A DNA stretch of 15,572 nt from NCBI GenBank assembly GCA_905233405.1, contig CAJOEG010000041.1, positions 1-15,572 on the forward strand, in the 5' to 3' direction. Positions 1-7,292 of the stretch are shown here, in pieces. The notes below the pieces were generated by a model. The model ran no database searches and was not told the origin of the DNA. It was given only the letters and a program-made list of their open reading frames with translations. Position 1 is the first letter of the stretch. Every line of letters starts with the position of its first letter. The DNA is from an uncultured Bacteroidales bacterium. GTDB lineage: Bacteria; Bacteroidota; Bacteroidia; Bacteroidales; ML635J-15. The translations under genes and the position numbers were made by a program.

Positions 1-696
1 GGGTTTGCTGGCGTTATCATCAATACTGGCGAAGACAACTACCTTACCACTGCCGACGCATACGAAGAAGCTCACACTGTCCTTGCTTCCGACCTTATCA
101 ACGAGCAGCTCGCTCTGTTGGCAGGCCTTCCAGAAGAACAGCAAGGTCTTGGTCACGCATTCGAAATGGATCCGAAACTAGAAAATGGATTCCTATACGA
201 ACTCGCCCAGGCACAGATGATTCGTGAAATATTCCCGAAGGCACCTCTCAAATACATGCCTCCTACAAAGTTTATGACAGGTAATATCTTCCGTGGTCAT
301 CTTCAGGATGCTTTGTTCAACATAATAGGTATATGGACACACCAAGGTCTGCAACTTCTCGGTATGCCGACCGAAGCAATTCATACACCGTTCATGAGTG
401 ACCGTTACCTGTCAATCGAAAATGCAAAATACATCTTCAACAATATGAAGAGCATTGGCGAAGAAGTTGAATTCAAGGAAAACGGCATCATCAGGAAGCG
501 TGCAGCCGAAGTTCTCGACAATGCGACAAAGCTTCTCGAACACATGGTTGACGAAGGTCTGTTCACAGCATTGGAAAAAGGGATCTTTGCAAACATCAAG
601 CGTCCGAAGAACGGAGGTAAAGGTCTTGCAGGCGTTACCGAAAAGGGTGAAAACTATTTCAACCCGTTCGTAGAGCTGATGAAAGGTAAGAAATAA
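1..696 (+). CDS. kamD: Lysine 5,6-aminomutase alpha subunit, C-terminal part (5' end outside window)
   Basis: The frame is open from base 1 to a TAA at 694-696, giving the last 231 residues of a protein whose family is about 510-520 residues long. The stretch resembles KamD, the large subunit of adenosylcobalamin- and PLP-dependent lysine 5,6-aminomutase, which moves the terminal amino group of D-lysine or beta-lysine during lysine fermentation. Family-like segments are the GIQLLGM-type run (here LQLLGMPTEAIHTPF), DRYLSIENAKY, and the ending KRPKNGGKGL followed by FNPFVELM. The TTG at 118 is not a real start, because the family sequence continues upstream without a stop. The small B12-binding subunit kamE does not follow here; a terminator and a convergent gene come next. 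If kamE is present it is upstream or elsewhere. The subunit assignment is from remembered family sequence, not a search. Confidence 0.85.
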   Translation, partial: GFAGVIINTGEDNYLTTADAYEEAHTVLASDLINEQLALLAGLPEEQQGLGHAFEMDPKLENGFLYELAQAQMIREIFPKAPLKYMPPTKFMTGNIFRGHLQDALFNIIGIWTHQGLQLLGMPTEAIHTPFMSDRYLSIENAKYIFNNMKSIGEEVEFKENGIIRKRAAEVLDNATKLLEHMVDEGLFTALEKGIFANIKRPKNGGKGLAGVTEKGENYFNPFVELMKGKK

Positions 697-744
697 TTGA
701 CAGACAGTAAAAATAATTGTTATCCTATTGATATCAGCTAAAAT

Positions 745-779
745 AAAAAAATCGGAGAGTATATTCTCTCCGATTTTTT
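745..779. terminator. Bidirectional intrinsic terminator between kamD and the convergent flavoprotein gene
   Basis: A perfect 9-bp stem (751-759 with 766-774, ATCGGAGAG/CTCTCCGAT) has a 6-nt loop. It is flanked by an A-run on the left (745-751) and a T-run on the right (774-779), so it gives a stem plus U-tract on both strands. It lies between two convergent stop codons (694-696 and 800-802), which fits a shared terminator. Confidence 0.85.
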
Positions 780-799
780 ATCAATAGCAATTACAAATC

Positions 800-3700
800 C
801 TATTTGAATGCATTTTCGCAAAGTCCATCGCCACTGAGCAACAGCCTGTCGGCATAGTCTGGAACTGGACGACCCATGTACCTGTCGACATACATCTTTG
901 CAAGGTACTGGCCGAGCATGAAGCCGTGTCCCTGCAGACCTACGAGCAATCCGTGTCCCCGGTCGATGATGTAGCGAGGTTCTGTGTAGTAGCCTGCCCA
1001 GAATGCTTGGAAGCTGACTGCACCAAGTTGCGGTATCCATTCGCGGAACATTTCGGAGCAGATTTCGAGGAAGTTCTGAGCATTGAACTTGAGGTTCTTG
1101 CCAGCCTCTGCTGCATCTACACCTGGTGATGCACAACCGATAATCTGTCCGGTTTCTTTGAACTGCTGTCCGTAAACTGCCGAGAATCCCTTGTATTGAC
1201 GGCGGTCGATGAGCATATCCAAGCACTCACCGTCCTTACCCATCATTGGCAGACGACCTGTGATAAATGCCTGGTGCTTGATTGGGTAAAGTCCAGTTTC
1301 GATACCGAGCTGCTTTGCAAATTTTGCTGCCTGATAACCGAGCGAGTTTACAAAGTGTTCGCAGTGGTATTCTACGAATTCCTTGTCGTGAGTGTAAACC
1401 AACGCCATGAATCCCTTTGCTGTGCGCTGAACTTCAACCAAGCGGCAGTCTTCAAGCAGTACGCCACCCTTTTCGCAAGCCAAGTGACGGATGTAGTCGA
1501 TTACCTTGCCCGGAGTTGCCTGCCAGCAGTTGTTGGTTACGCATGCTGCACTATAAGTGTCGAGATTCGGGTTGAAATATGGTGAAATTTCCTTCTGGAA
1601 ATCCTTTCTGTCAACCATATAGCCGTCCGACCAGCCGAGTGATGCTTCCAACGACTTGTAGGTTGCTTCGTCGTGAGCGAAACCTACATAGCGGATAGGG
1701 TAGTAGCCAACATTGGTCTTGCTCTGTAATTCGCGGAAAATGTCCTGGTTGTGGTTTGCGATGTCGGCAATTTCGGGAACCGAGAATGCCGGACGACCGC
1801 CACCGATGCAACGCCACGACGAACCGCGTTCTGCATTACAGAGAACGGTCTTTTTGCCTGCTTCGGAGAAATAGCGGAACAATGCGCTACCTGCGATACC
1901 GCCACCTGCTACGAATACGTCGCACTCAACGCGCTTGGTGTTCTTGCCTGCGATAAATTCAACTGGCTTGTTCGTCGGCTGCATATCGTTTATTGTAACC
2001 TGATTCGACAAAGGTCCACGTGGAGTAGCATCGCCAACAACTTCAATTCCGTGGCTGCGAAGCAACTGCTTTACGCGCGGAATACAACGTTTACCACGGC
2101 AAGTACCCATACCGATACGAGTTGTGTGCTTAAGTTCGTCAACCGAAATAACCTTGCGGTCGCCGATAACTTCAAGCAATTTGTCGAGTTGAACATCTTC
2201 GCAGTGGCAGATGTATGCAGGTTCCTTGTCGTTCTTCTTGGTCGGGTTCATTGCAACCTTTTCGCCGAAGTTCTTCTTCAGGATGAAGCCAGTAACTTCT
2301 GTTAGCTTTTCACCGCTTACGTCAGTAGCTTTTACGCGAGCAACGTTGGTCTTGTTTTCGTTAATCTTGATGTGTTCAACAACGCCTTCGCCAACCTTTT
2401 CGCCGTTGTCGTTGATAAGAACGACTTCGGAATTGACGTCAACGTGGTATTCGATAGGCAGGAACAAGGTGTTCTTCTGCAAGTTGTAGCCGAAGAGAGC
2501 CAGACCTGGGCAGTGCGAAACACATTCCATACAGCCTATGCACTTGTTGTAATCGATTTCGGGAACCGATGAGGTAGATGCCTTTGTGATTGCACCTTGC
2601 GGACACGAGAACGAGCAGGGGTTGCAGGCAAATCCATAGAGGCAGTCGGCAACTACGAAGCCTCGGTTGTTCATACGTTCGCTTGTCGGCTTGTTAGGAT
2701 TCTGCAGAATGCGTACTGGACGTTGCTGTGCATCGATGTATTCCTTCGAAACAGCAAGGTATTCGTCGTAGTTGACGCGCTTGTTCATCTGCATTGCAAT
2801 TTCGAGGGCAACCTGCTTTCCGCGAAGAACGGCGCAAGTACCTTCGCCAACGCGTACTGCATCACCAGCACCAAATACGTTAGCACCGAAAACTTCCTTG
2901 CCCTTTGTGAGCAACTGGCTGTCGGGGATAAGGCCCGTACATATATTAATAACGTCAATTCCTTCGATAACTTTCTCTGTGCCTGGAATCGGCTGGAAGT
3001 TCTTGCATTCGGCAATAACTGCCCCAACTATGCCTGTGTGGGTTTCGTTAGGAATTGCACGGAGCAAAGTATGCGAAGTGTAGATTGGAATACCAAGTCG
3101 GCGTACACGGTTTGCCTGAACTGGGAAACCGCCTTCGTGGTCCATTGCTTCTACTACAGCCACTACCTTTGCACCAGCCTGTGTAGCCTGATACGAAGTT
3201 AGGTAGCCGATGTTTCCGGCACCTATCGAAAGTATGCGCTTGCCGAGAAGCGTATGTTCTACGTTCATCATCTTCTGGACGACTGCTGCGGTATATACGC
3301 CAGGAAGGTCGTCGTTTTCGAAAACTGGCATAAACGGAACAGCACCGGTAGCAACTACAAGATGTTCGGCATCGATGTAGAAGATGCTTCCGTCGCGGAG
3401 GTTCTTGCAAGCTACGCGCTTACCTTCGAGCAAGTCCCAAACTGTGGAGTTTAGGAAGATGTTGCTGTGGTCGTCACCAGCGAGCGATTTTGCAATGTCG
3501 AAACCACGCATTCCACCGTAAACCTTTTCCTTCTCGAAGAAGAAGAACTGGTGCGTCTGCATATTGAACTGACCGCCAACGCGTTCGTTGTTATCAACAA
3601 CTATATTGGCAATACCCATTTCGTTGAGTTTCTCTCGGCAAGCCAGACCAGCGGGACCAGCACCGATGATTACGACCTGAGTCTTGTAAACCTTGCGTGT

Positions 3701-4021
3701 TTCGTCCTTCGGTTCGATAACCTGCGGGAAATAATCCTGAGGAATTTCGCGAACCGACTTAACGCCATCGACTGGAGTTATGCAGATACGCTTTATTTCG
3801 CCATCGACCAGCATCTGGCAGGCACCGCATTTGCCGATGCCGCACTCGAGGCTGCGCTCGCGTCCGTCGATGCTATGACTGTGAACAGGGAAGCCCGCCT
3901 GATGCAAGGCTGCTGCAATAGTATAACCTTTCTGTCCTGTAACCTTCTGACCATTATATTCAAAGGTGGTCTGTTCGGTTTGCGGAATGTCCAAAATCGG
4001 ATGTTCGGTAATCTTGTACAT
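800..4021 (-). CDS. Multi-module iron-sulfur flavoprotein oxidoreductase (2Fe-2S / FAD-NAD / 2x4Fe-4S / BFD-like / DAO fusion)
   Basis: A 1073-residue protein with five redox modules in order. A plant-type 2Fe-2S domain has Cys 60, 65, 68 and 80. A two-dinucleotide flavoprotein domain has GAGPAG near 120 and a second GAGNIG at 267-272, with a GAGDA FAD motif near 384. A ferredoxin-like part has two clusters (Cys 460/466/469/473 and 494/497/500/504, each ending in CP). A BFD-like 2Fe-2S domain has Cys 605, 607, 641 and 646. A C-terminal DAO-type FAD domain has GGGIAG at 706-711 and an ending like glycine or D-amino-acid oxidases (TEPRYIIDRG, GLQGHGFMLGQ). The modules match the separate subunits of hydrogen cyanide synthase HcnABC, opine oxidase and archaeal proline dehydrogenase, plus a ferredoxin insert. 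A soluble amino-acid or imino-acid dehydrogenase passing electrons through Fe-S clusters is therefore inferred; the substrate is unknown. Being convergent with kamD suggests but does not prove a role in amino-acid fermentation. The stop is TAG. The start follows an A-rich AAGAAA. Confidence 0.85.
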   Translation of the reverse strand: MYKITEHPILDIPQTEQTTFEYNGQKVTGQKGYTIAAALHQAGFPVHSHSIDGRERSLECGIGKCGACQMLVDGEIKRICITPVDGVKSVREIPQDYFPQVIEPKDETRKVYKTQVVIIGAGPAGLACREKLNEMGIANIVVDNNERVGGQFNMQTHQFFFFEKEKVYGGMRGFDIAKSLAGDDHSNIFLNSTVWDLLEGKRVACKNLRDGSIFYIDAEHLVVATGAVPFMPVFENDDLPGVYTAAVVQKMMNVEHTLLGKRILSIGAGNIGYLTSYQATQAGAKVVAVVEAMDHEGGFPVQANRVRRLGIPIYTSHTLLRAIPNETHTGIVGAVIAECKNFQPIPGTEKVIEGIDVINICTGLIPDSQLLTKGKEVFGANVFGAGDAVRVGEGTCAVLRGKQVALEIAMQMNKRVNYDEYLAVSKEYIDAQQRPVRILQNPNKPTSERMNNRGFVVADCLYGFACNPCSFSCPQGAITKASTSSVPEIDYNKCIGCMECVSHCPGLALFGYNLQKNTLFLPIEYHVDVNSEVVLINDNGEKVGEGVVEHIKINENKTNVARVKATDVSGEKLTEVTGFILKKNFGEKVAMNPTKKNDKEPAYICHCEDVQLDKLLEVIGDRKVISVDELKHTTRIGMGTCRGKRCIPRVKQLLRSHGIEVVGDATPRGPLSNQVTINDMQPTNKPVEFIAGKNTKRVECDVFVAGGGIAGSALFRYFSEAGKKTVLCNAERGSSWRCIGGGRPAFSVPEIADIANHNQDIFRELQSKTNVGYYPIRYVGFAHDEATYKSLEASLGWSDGYMVDRKDFQKEISPYFNPNLDTYSAACVTNNCWQATPGKVIDYIRHLACEKGGVLLEDCRLVEVQRTAKGFMALVYTHDKEFVEYHCEHFVNSLGYQAAKFAKQLGIETGLYPIKHQAFITGRLPMMGKDGECLDMLIDRRQYKGFSAVYGQQFKETGQIIGCASPGVDAAEAGKNLKFNAQNFLEICSEMFREWIPQLGAVSFQAFWAGYYTEPRYIIDRGHGLLVGLQGHGFMLGQYLAKMYVDRYMGRPVPDYADRLLLSGDGLCENAFK

Positions 4022-4200
4022 TTTCTTTGCTTTTATAATAGACTATATTTCAGTTAATTAAATAAAAAATCATCGTAAATTTTTGTGGTGTTAAATTTAC
4101 ATTTTTTTTGTTTTGATAAAGTTATGTAGCAAAAAAAACTGAAAAAATGTTTTATGAGGCAGTTTGCTCCTGAGAATAAAAGAGTTGCGTATAGATTTTA

Positions 4201-5763
4201 TTATTTGAATATATTCAGTTTTTCATCAATCGTTTTGCTGCCTATATTGGAACAGGATAGAATGCTGTGGTATAGAAAATCTGTTCTATATCTTTTGTTT
4301 TTGTTTTTAATAACTGCATTGACTTTTTCAGGATAATTTTGCTTGTATATGTCTGAATACCAAATAAAACAGGCAGGATTCTTTAAGGCGTTGCTTTCGT
4401 TTGCGTGTAGCCATTTACCATTTTCACCAAGTGCTTCGCCGTGGTCGGAAAGATATATGACGATAGCGTTGCTAGATTTGACAGCAGAGATTACGTTAAA
4501 GACGAATTTGTCGGTTTCGCAGACAACATTGTCGTATGAATTAATAATCTGTTCCGGGGTGTTTAATCTCGTGTCCTTGTTGGTTGTAATAGGTGTAAAC
4601 TTGCAATTGTTTGTGTCGAAGTGATTGTTGTAGTACCAATGGTTGCCAATTGTGTGGAATATAATCATTTTTCGTGGGCAACTGTCGTTTAATATGTCAA
4701 GATAGGTAGGAATCATTTCATTGTCGTACCATTTGTTTGAAAAATATACCGAGTTGCCTGGATGAACAAATCGTATCTCGTCACATTCGTGGGCAAGTTG
4801 GTAATATGTGTCGGCAATATCTTGGTTTGCAATCCAATATGTGCAGAAATTGTCTTTGTTGAATGATGAAATAAACGATTTCTCGGAGAAAGCCCTTTCT
4901 TGATTTGCGCTGTCGGCTCTTGTAAGTATGTGTGGCAAACTGCGGTTTGTGTATGTGTATTCAGAATATATGTGCGGAAATGATATTATGTTGCGTTCTT
5001 TTGCTAGGTTTGGGGTTGTTTCTCTGTCGTATCCGTTTATTGACAGGTGATCGGCTCGTAACGATTCTCCAATAATCAGTATGGTGGTGATGCTGTCGGT
5101 TCTTTGTGCGGTATCTGACCTTTCGTCAGGATCAAAAAGAATTTTATTGGTATTGTTCCTTAGTACGATGTACTCTTTGGTTTTGTAGTAAACATTATAA
5201 GGAAATCTATCTGGCAAATAAAGTTTTGCACCATCCGTAATGTGGACACATCCGATGAATAGCGGAATAGATACCAATGCTAAAATTAATTGTTTAGAGA
5301 ATGTTATTTTTGACCTGTATATTATGAATGCAGTTGTAGTTATTACCCATAATATTATGCATAGGACTGATGGAATTGTAAAGAAATCGCTTGTCGTTTG
5401 AATGTCGTTGTGTAGCGAAGCGTCAATCAGCATAGGAGTAAGTGTGGCTCCGTACATAATCTTGGCGTAGGACAAGATTGTACCTGCGAGATTGTATAGT
5501 GGAAACAATACATAGAACACATATTTGTTTGCAGAGATTGCTGTTAGTAGCAATGCATTTGCGATTGATGCTAAAGCCCAGTATATGATGTAATGAATAA
5601 TTTCATTGGTTGTGGATAGGTTTGTGTCAATGAAATATGCCGTTACGTAAAGGAGACTTGTGGTTACGGATATAATTATCAAGAAAATTACTTGAGGCGT
5701 AAATATATGGAATTTATTTTTGCCGTTTTGTCGTATTGTGTTGTGTTTCAGTTTTTCATCCAT
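4201..5763 (-). CDS. Phosphoethanolamine transferase-like (EptA/sulfatase-superfamily) inner-membrane enzyme
   Basis: 520 residues. About five hydrophobic helices occupy roughly 24-46, 57-80, 83-100, 129-149 and 158-172, followed by a hydrolase-type domain, as in EptA/MCR enzymes that put phosphoethanolamine on lipid A or other glycans. The N-terminal motif is GESLRADH at 232-239, followed by LSINGYDRETTPNL. Characterised EptA/MCR-1 enzymes have Thr at the phosphorylated nucleophile, and Ser234 takes that place here. Other matches are HTIGNH at 370-375 and the metal motif SDHGE at 439-443, with His453 in GKWLHANES. The acceptor cannot be read from sequence. The gene is clearly richer in A+T than its neighbours: 4321-4380 has 19 of 60 G+C against 28 of 60 at 6541-6600 by hand count. 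It appears to be transcribed alone from its own promoter, so it may be a later arrival. Confidence 0.85.
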   Translation of the reverse strand: MDEKLKHNTIRQNGKNKFHIFTPQVIFLIIISVTTSLLYVTAYFIDTNLSTTNEIIHYIIYWALASIANALLLTAISANKYVFYVLFPLYNLAGTILSYAKIMYGATLTPMLIDASLHNDIQTTSDFFTIPSVLCIILWVITTTAFIIYRSKITFSKQLILALVSIPLFIGCVHITDGAKLYLPDRFPYNVYYKTKEYIVLRNNTNKILFDPDERSDTAQRTDSITTILIIGESLRADHLSINGYDRETTPNLAKERNIISFPHIYSEYTYTNRSLPHILTRADSANQERAFSEKSFISSFNKDNFCTYWIANQDIADTYYQLAHECDEIRFVHPGNSVYFSNKWYDNEMIPTYLDILNDSCPRKMIIFHTIGNHWYYNNHFDTNNCKFTPITTNKDTRLNTPEQIINSYDNVVCETDKFVFNVISAVKSSNAIVIYLSDHGEALGENGKWLHANESNALKNPACFIWYSDIYKQNYPEKVNAVIKNKNKRYRTDFLYHSILSCSNIGSKTIDEKLNIFK

Positions 5764-5794
5764 CCTATTTTTTGTACGCTATTTTCAATGCTTG

Positions 5795-5824
5795 CAAATC
5801 TACTATCATTTTTGTGTATGGCAA
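5795..5824 (-). promoter_or_regulatory. Bacteroidetes-type promoter for the phosphoethanolamine-transferase-like gene
   Basis: Read on the minus strand, TTG (5824-5822) is followed by exactly 19 bp and then TAGATTTG (5802-5795), a full match to the TAnnTTTG -7 box of Bacteroidetes. Transcription would start near 5788, about 25 nt before the ATG at 5763. An AGGA lies just ahead of that ATG. Confidence 0.65.
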
Positions 5825-5841
5825 TGCCAGTTTCTCAAAAT

Positions 5842-5872
5842 TTTGTAGTCATATTAATATTGTCTATATTTG
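5842..5872 (+). promoter_or_regulatory. Bacteroidetes-type promoter for the mrp-nfu operon
   Basis: TTTG (5842-5845) is followed by 19 bp and TATATTTG (5865-5872), matching the TTTG / TAnnTTTG pattern in sequence and spacing. The start of transcription would fall near 5878, giving a leader of about 15 nt. That rules out the TTG at 5870 as the translation start, since it lies inside the -7 box. Confidence 0.7.
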
Positions 5873-5893
5873 CAATCCCTAAAAACAAACGTA

Positions 5894-6988
5894 ATGAACA
5901 AAGAAGATATAATTGAAGTCCTCGGTGCAGTCCGTTATCCCGAAACCGGGCGCTCTATCGAAGAGGAAGGAATGATAGGCGATATTGAAGCCAATGGCAA
6001 GGAGATAAATGTTACTTTGCTGTTTCCGAAGGCTACTGATCCGTTCTTGTCGGCAGTTAGGCGTGATGCAAAGGATGCTTTGGAAGCACAATTCGGAGAT
6101 GTCGCTGTAAATATAATCACAAAGGTAAAGCCGAAAGAGGCTAAGCCAAAGCCGACAGAATGTGGCGTAGGTAAGGTTAAGAATATTGTTGCTGTTGCTG
6201 GCGGCAAAGGTGGCGTAGGCAAATCGACTGTTGCCGTAAACCTTGCTATCTCGTTGGCACAGAAGGGGTACAAGGTAGGTCTGCTTGATGCCGATATTTT
6301 TGGTCCGAGCGTACCGAAAATGTTCAACACCGAAGATGCTCAGCCTTTGGCAGAAGCCGACAGCGAAGGTCGTGAAATCATTATGCCGATTGAGCAGTAC
6401 GGAATAAAATTGTTGTCGGTTGGTTACTTTGTGGCACCGGGAAGTGCAGCAATCTGGCGCGGACCTATGGCTGCTGGCGTGATGAGACAGTTCATTCAGA
6501 ACACCAAGTGGGGCGAACTCGACTATTTGCTTTTCGATATGCCTCCAGGAACTGGAGATATTCATTTGACATTGGTTCAGACGGTTCCTGTAACTGGTGT
6601 TGTGGTGGTTTGCACTCCGCAGCAGGTTGCAATAGCCGATGCCCGCAAGGCTGTTTCGCTGTTCCGCACCAAAGACATCAATGTGCCGATTTTGGGTATT
6701 GTCGAGAATATGTCGTGGTTCACTCCTGCAGAATTGCCCGACAACAAGTATTACTTGTTTGGCAAGGACGGCGGTGTTGAACTGGCTAAGGCTATGGACA
6801 CCGAATTGCTCGGTCAGATTCCTATCGTGAAGTCAATCTGCGACAGCGGCGACAAGGGAATGCCTGCTTCGATGGAATTTGCAAGCATAGTTGGAAAGAT
6901 GTTTGCACAACTTGCAGAGAATCTGGTAAAGGCAGTTGAAAAGCGCAATGCAACCTTGCCTCCGACAAAAATGGTTGAAACAAAGTAA
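5894..6988 (+). CDS. mrp: Mrp/ApbC-family (NBP35-like) iron-sulfur cluster carrier ATPase
   Basis: 364 residues from the ATG at 5894. An N-terminal MIP18/DUF59-type domain covers about 1-80. A deviant Walker A typical of Mrp/ParA-like ATPases, GKGGVGKST, lies at 104-112, with LLDADIFGPSVPKMF at 130-144 and the Walker B-like FDMPPGTGD at 214-222. The family carries Fe-S clusters to apoproteins in the cytosol. The protein has only three cysteines (90, 240, 316) and no CxxC. The region ENMSWFTPAELPDNKYYLFG, where many Mrp proteins carry CxxC, has none. The 77-residue Nfu-type gene follows after 11 nt and is almost surely co-transcribed. The upstream in-frame TTG (5870) is rejected because it sits in the promoter. 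Confidence 0.93.
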   Translation: MNKEDIIEVLGAVRYPETGRSIEEEGMIGDIEANGKEINVTLLFPKATDPFLSAVRRDAKDALEAQFGDVAVNIITKVKPKEAKPKPTECGVGKVKNIVAVAGGKGGVGKSTVAVNLAISLAQKGYKVGLLDADIFGPSVPKMFNTEDAQPLAEADSEGREIIMPIEQYGIKLLSVGYFVAPGSAAIWRGPMAAGVMRQFIQNTKWGELDYLLFDMPPGTGDIHLTLVQTVPVTGVVVVCTPQQVAIADARKAVSLFRTKDINVPILGIVENMSWFTPAELPDNKYYLFGKDGGVELAKAMDTELLGQIPIVKSICDSGDKGMPASMEFASIVGKMFAQLAENLVKAVEKRNATLPPTKMVETK

Positions 6989-6999
6989 AATTATTCAAT

Positions 7000-7233
7000 A
7001 TGGAAGAAATAGTAAAGAAAATCCAAGCGTCTATTGACGAAATAAAGCCTTTCCTCCAGCAGGACGGTGGTGACATTGAACTTATCGAGGTAACTCCTGA
7101 TTTTACTGTAAAGGTAAGATTGCAAGGTGCTTGCGGTTCTTGTCCGTATCGTATCCAGACCTTGAAACTCGGTGTTGAAGACAAGTTGAAAACAGATGTA
7201 CCGCAGGTGAAGGAAGTGGTGAATGTTAATTAA
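7000..7233 (+). CDS. NifU C-terminal-domain (Nfu-type) Fe-S scaffold/carrier protein
   Basis: A 77-residue protein made of a single Nfu domain. It has FLQQDGGDIELIEV at 19-32, typical of the family, and the cluster-binding CGSCP at 45-49 (Cys45 and Cys48). Pairs of such proteins bind one 4Fe-4S cluster across the two CxxC motifs and pass it to target enzymes. It starts 11 nt after mrp, so the two form an operon, and this protein may supply the CxxC that the Mrp lacks. It ends in TAA at 7231-7233, just before a hairpin terminator. The length is normal for the stand-alone domain. Confidence 0.92.
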   Translation: MEEIVKKIQASIDEIKPFLQQDGGDIELIEVTPDFTVKVRLQGACGSCPYRIQTLKLGVEDKLKTDVPQVKEVVNVN

Positions 7234-7250
7234 TAACAATGTATAATTGA

Positions 7251-7290
7251 TAAATGGTGGCGATATTGCGAGCAATGTCACCACCATTTA
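7251..7290. terminator. Bidirectional hairpin terminator between nfu and the convergent prenyl synthase gene
   Basis: A perfect 10-bp outer stem (TAAATGGTGG at 7251-7260 with CCACCATTTA at 7281-7290) continues inward, with one mismatch and a G-T wobble, to ATTG/CAAT closing on a CGAG loop. An AT-rich stretch (TTTTAATAAT) follows on the right. It sits between the convergent stops at 7231-7233 and 7293-7295. The prenyl synthase stop is only 2 nt away on its side. Confidence 0.75.
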
Positions 7291-7292
7291 TT

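Noticed and set aside
118..120. TTG at 118 as the start of the first gene
   Set aside because: The frame is open and family-like from base 1, so the gene simply begins before the window.
1751..4057. Several long plus-strand frames (for example 1751-2305, 2597-3202, 3467-4057) opposite the flavoprotein gene
   Set aside because: They are antisense shadows. The minus-strand frame has five coherent domains with all key residues, and these have none.
4022..4200. Promoter for the flavoprotein gene in the 179-bp gap
   Set aside because: The minus strand has only near matches (such as TAACTTTA from 4124 to 4117) without a TTG at the right distance, so I do not call one.
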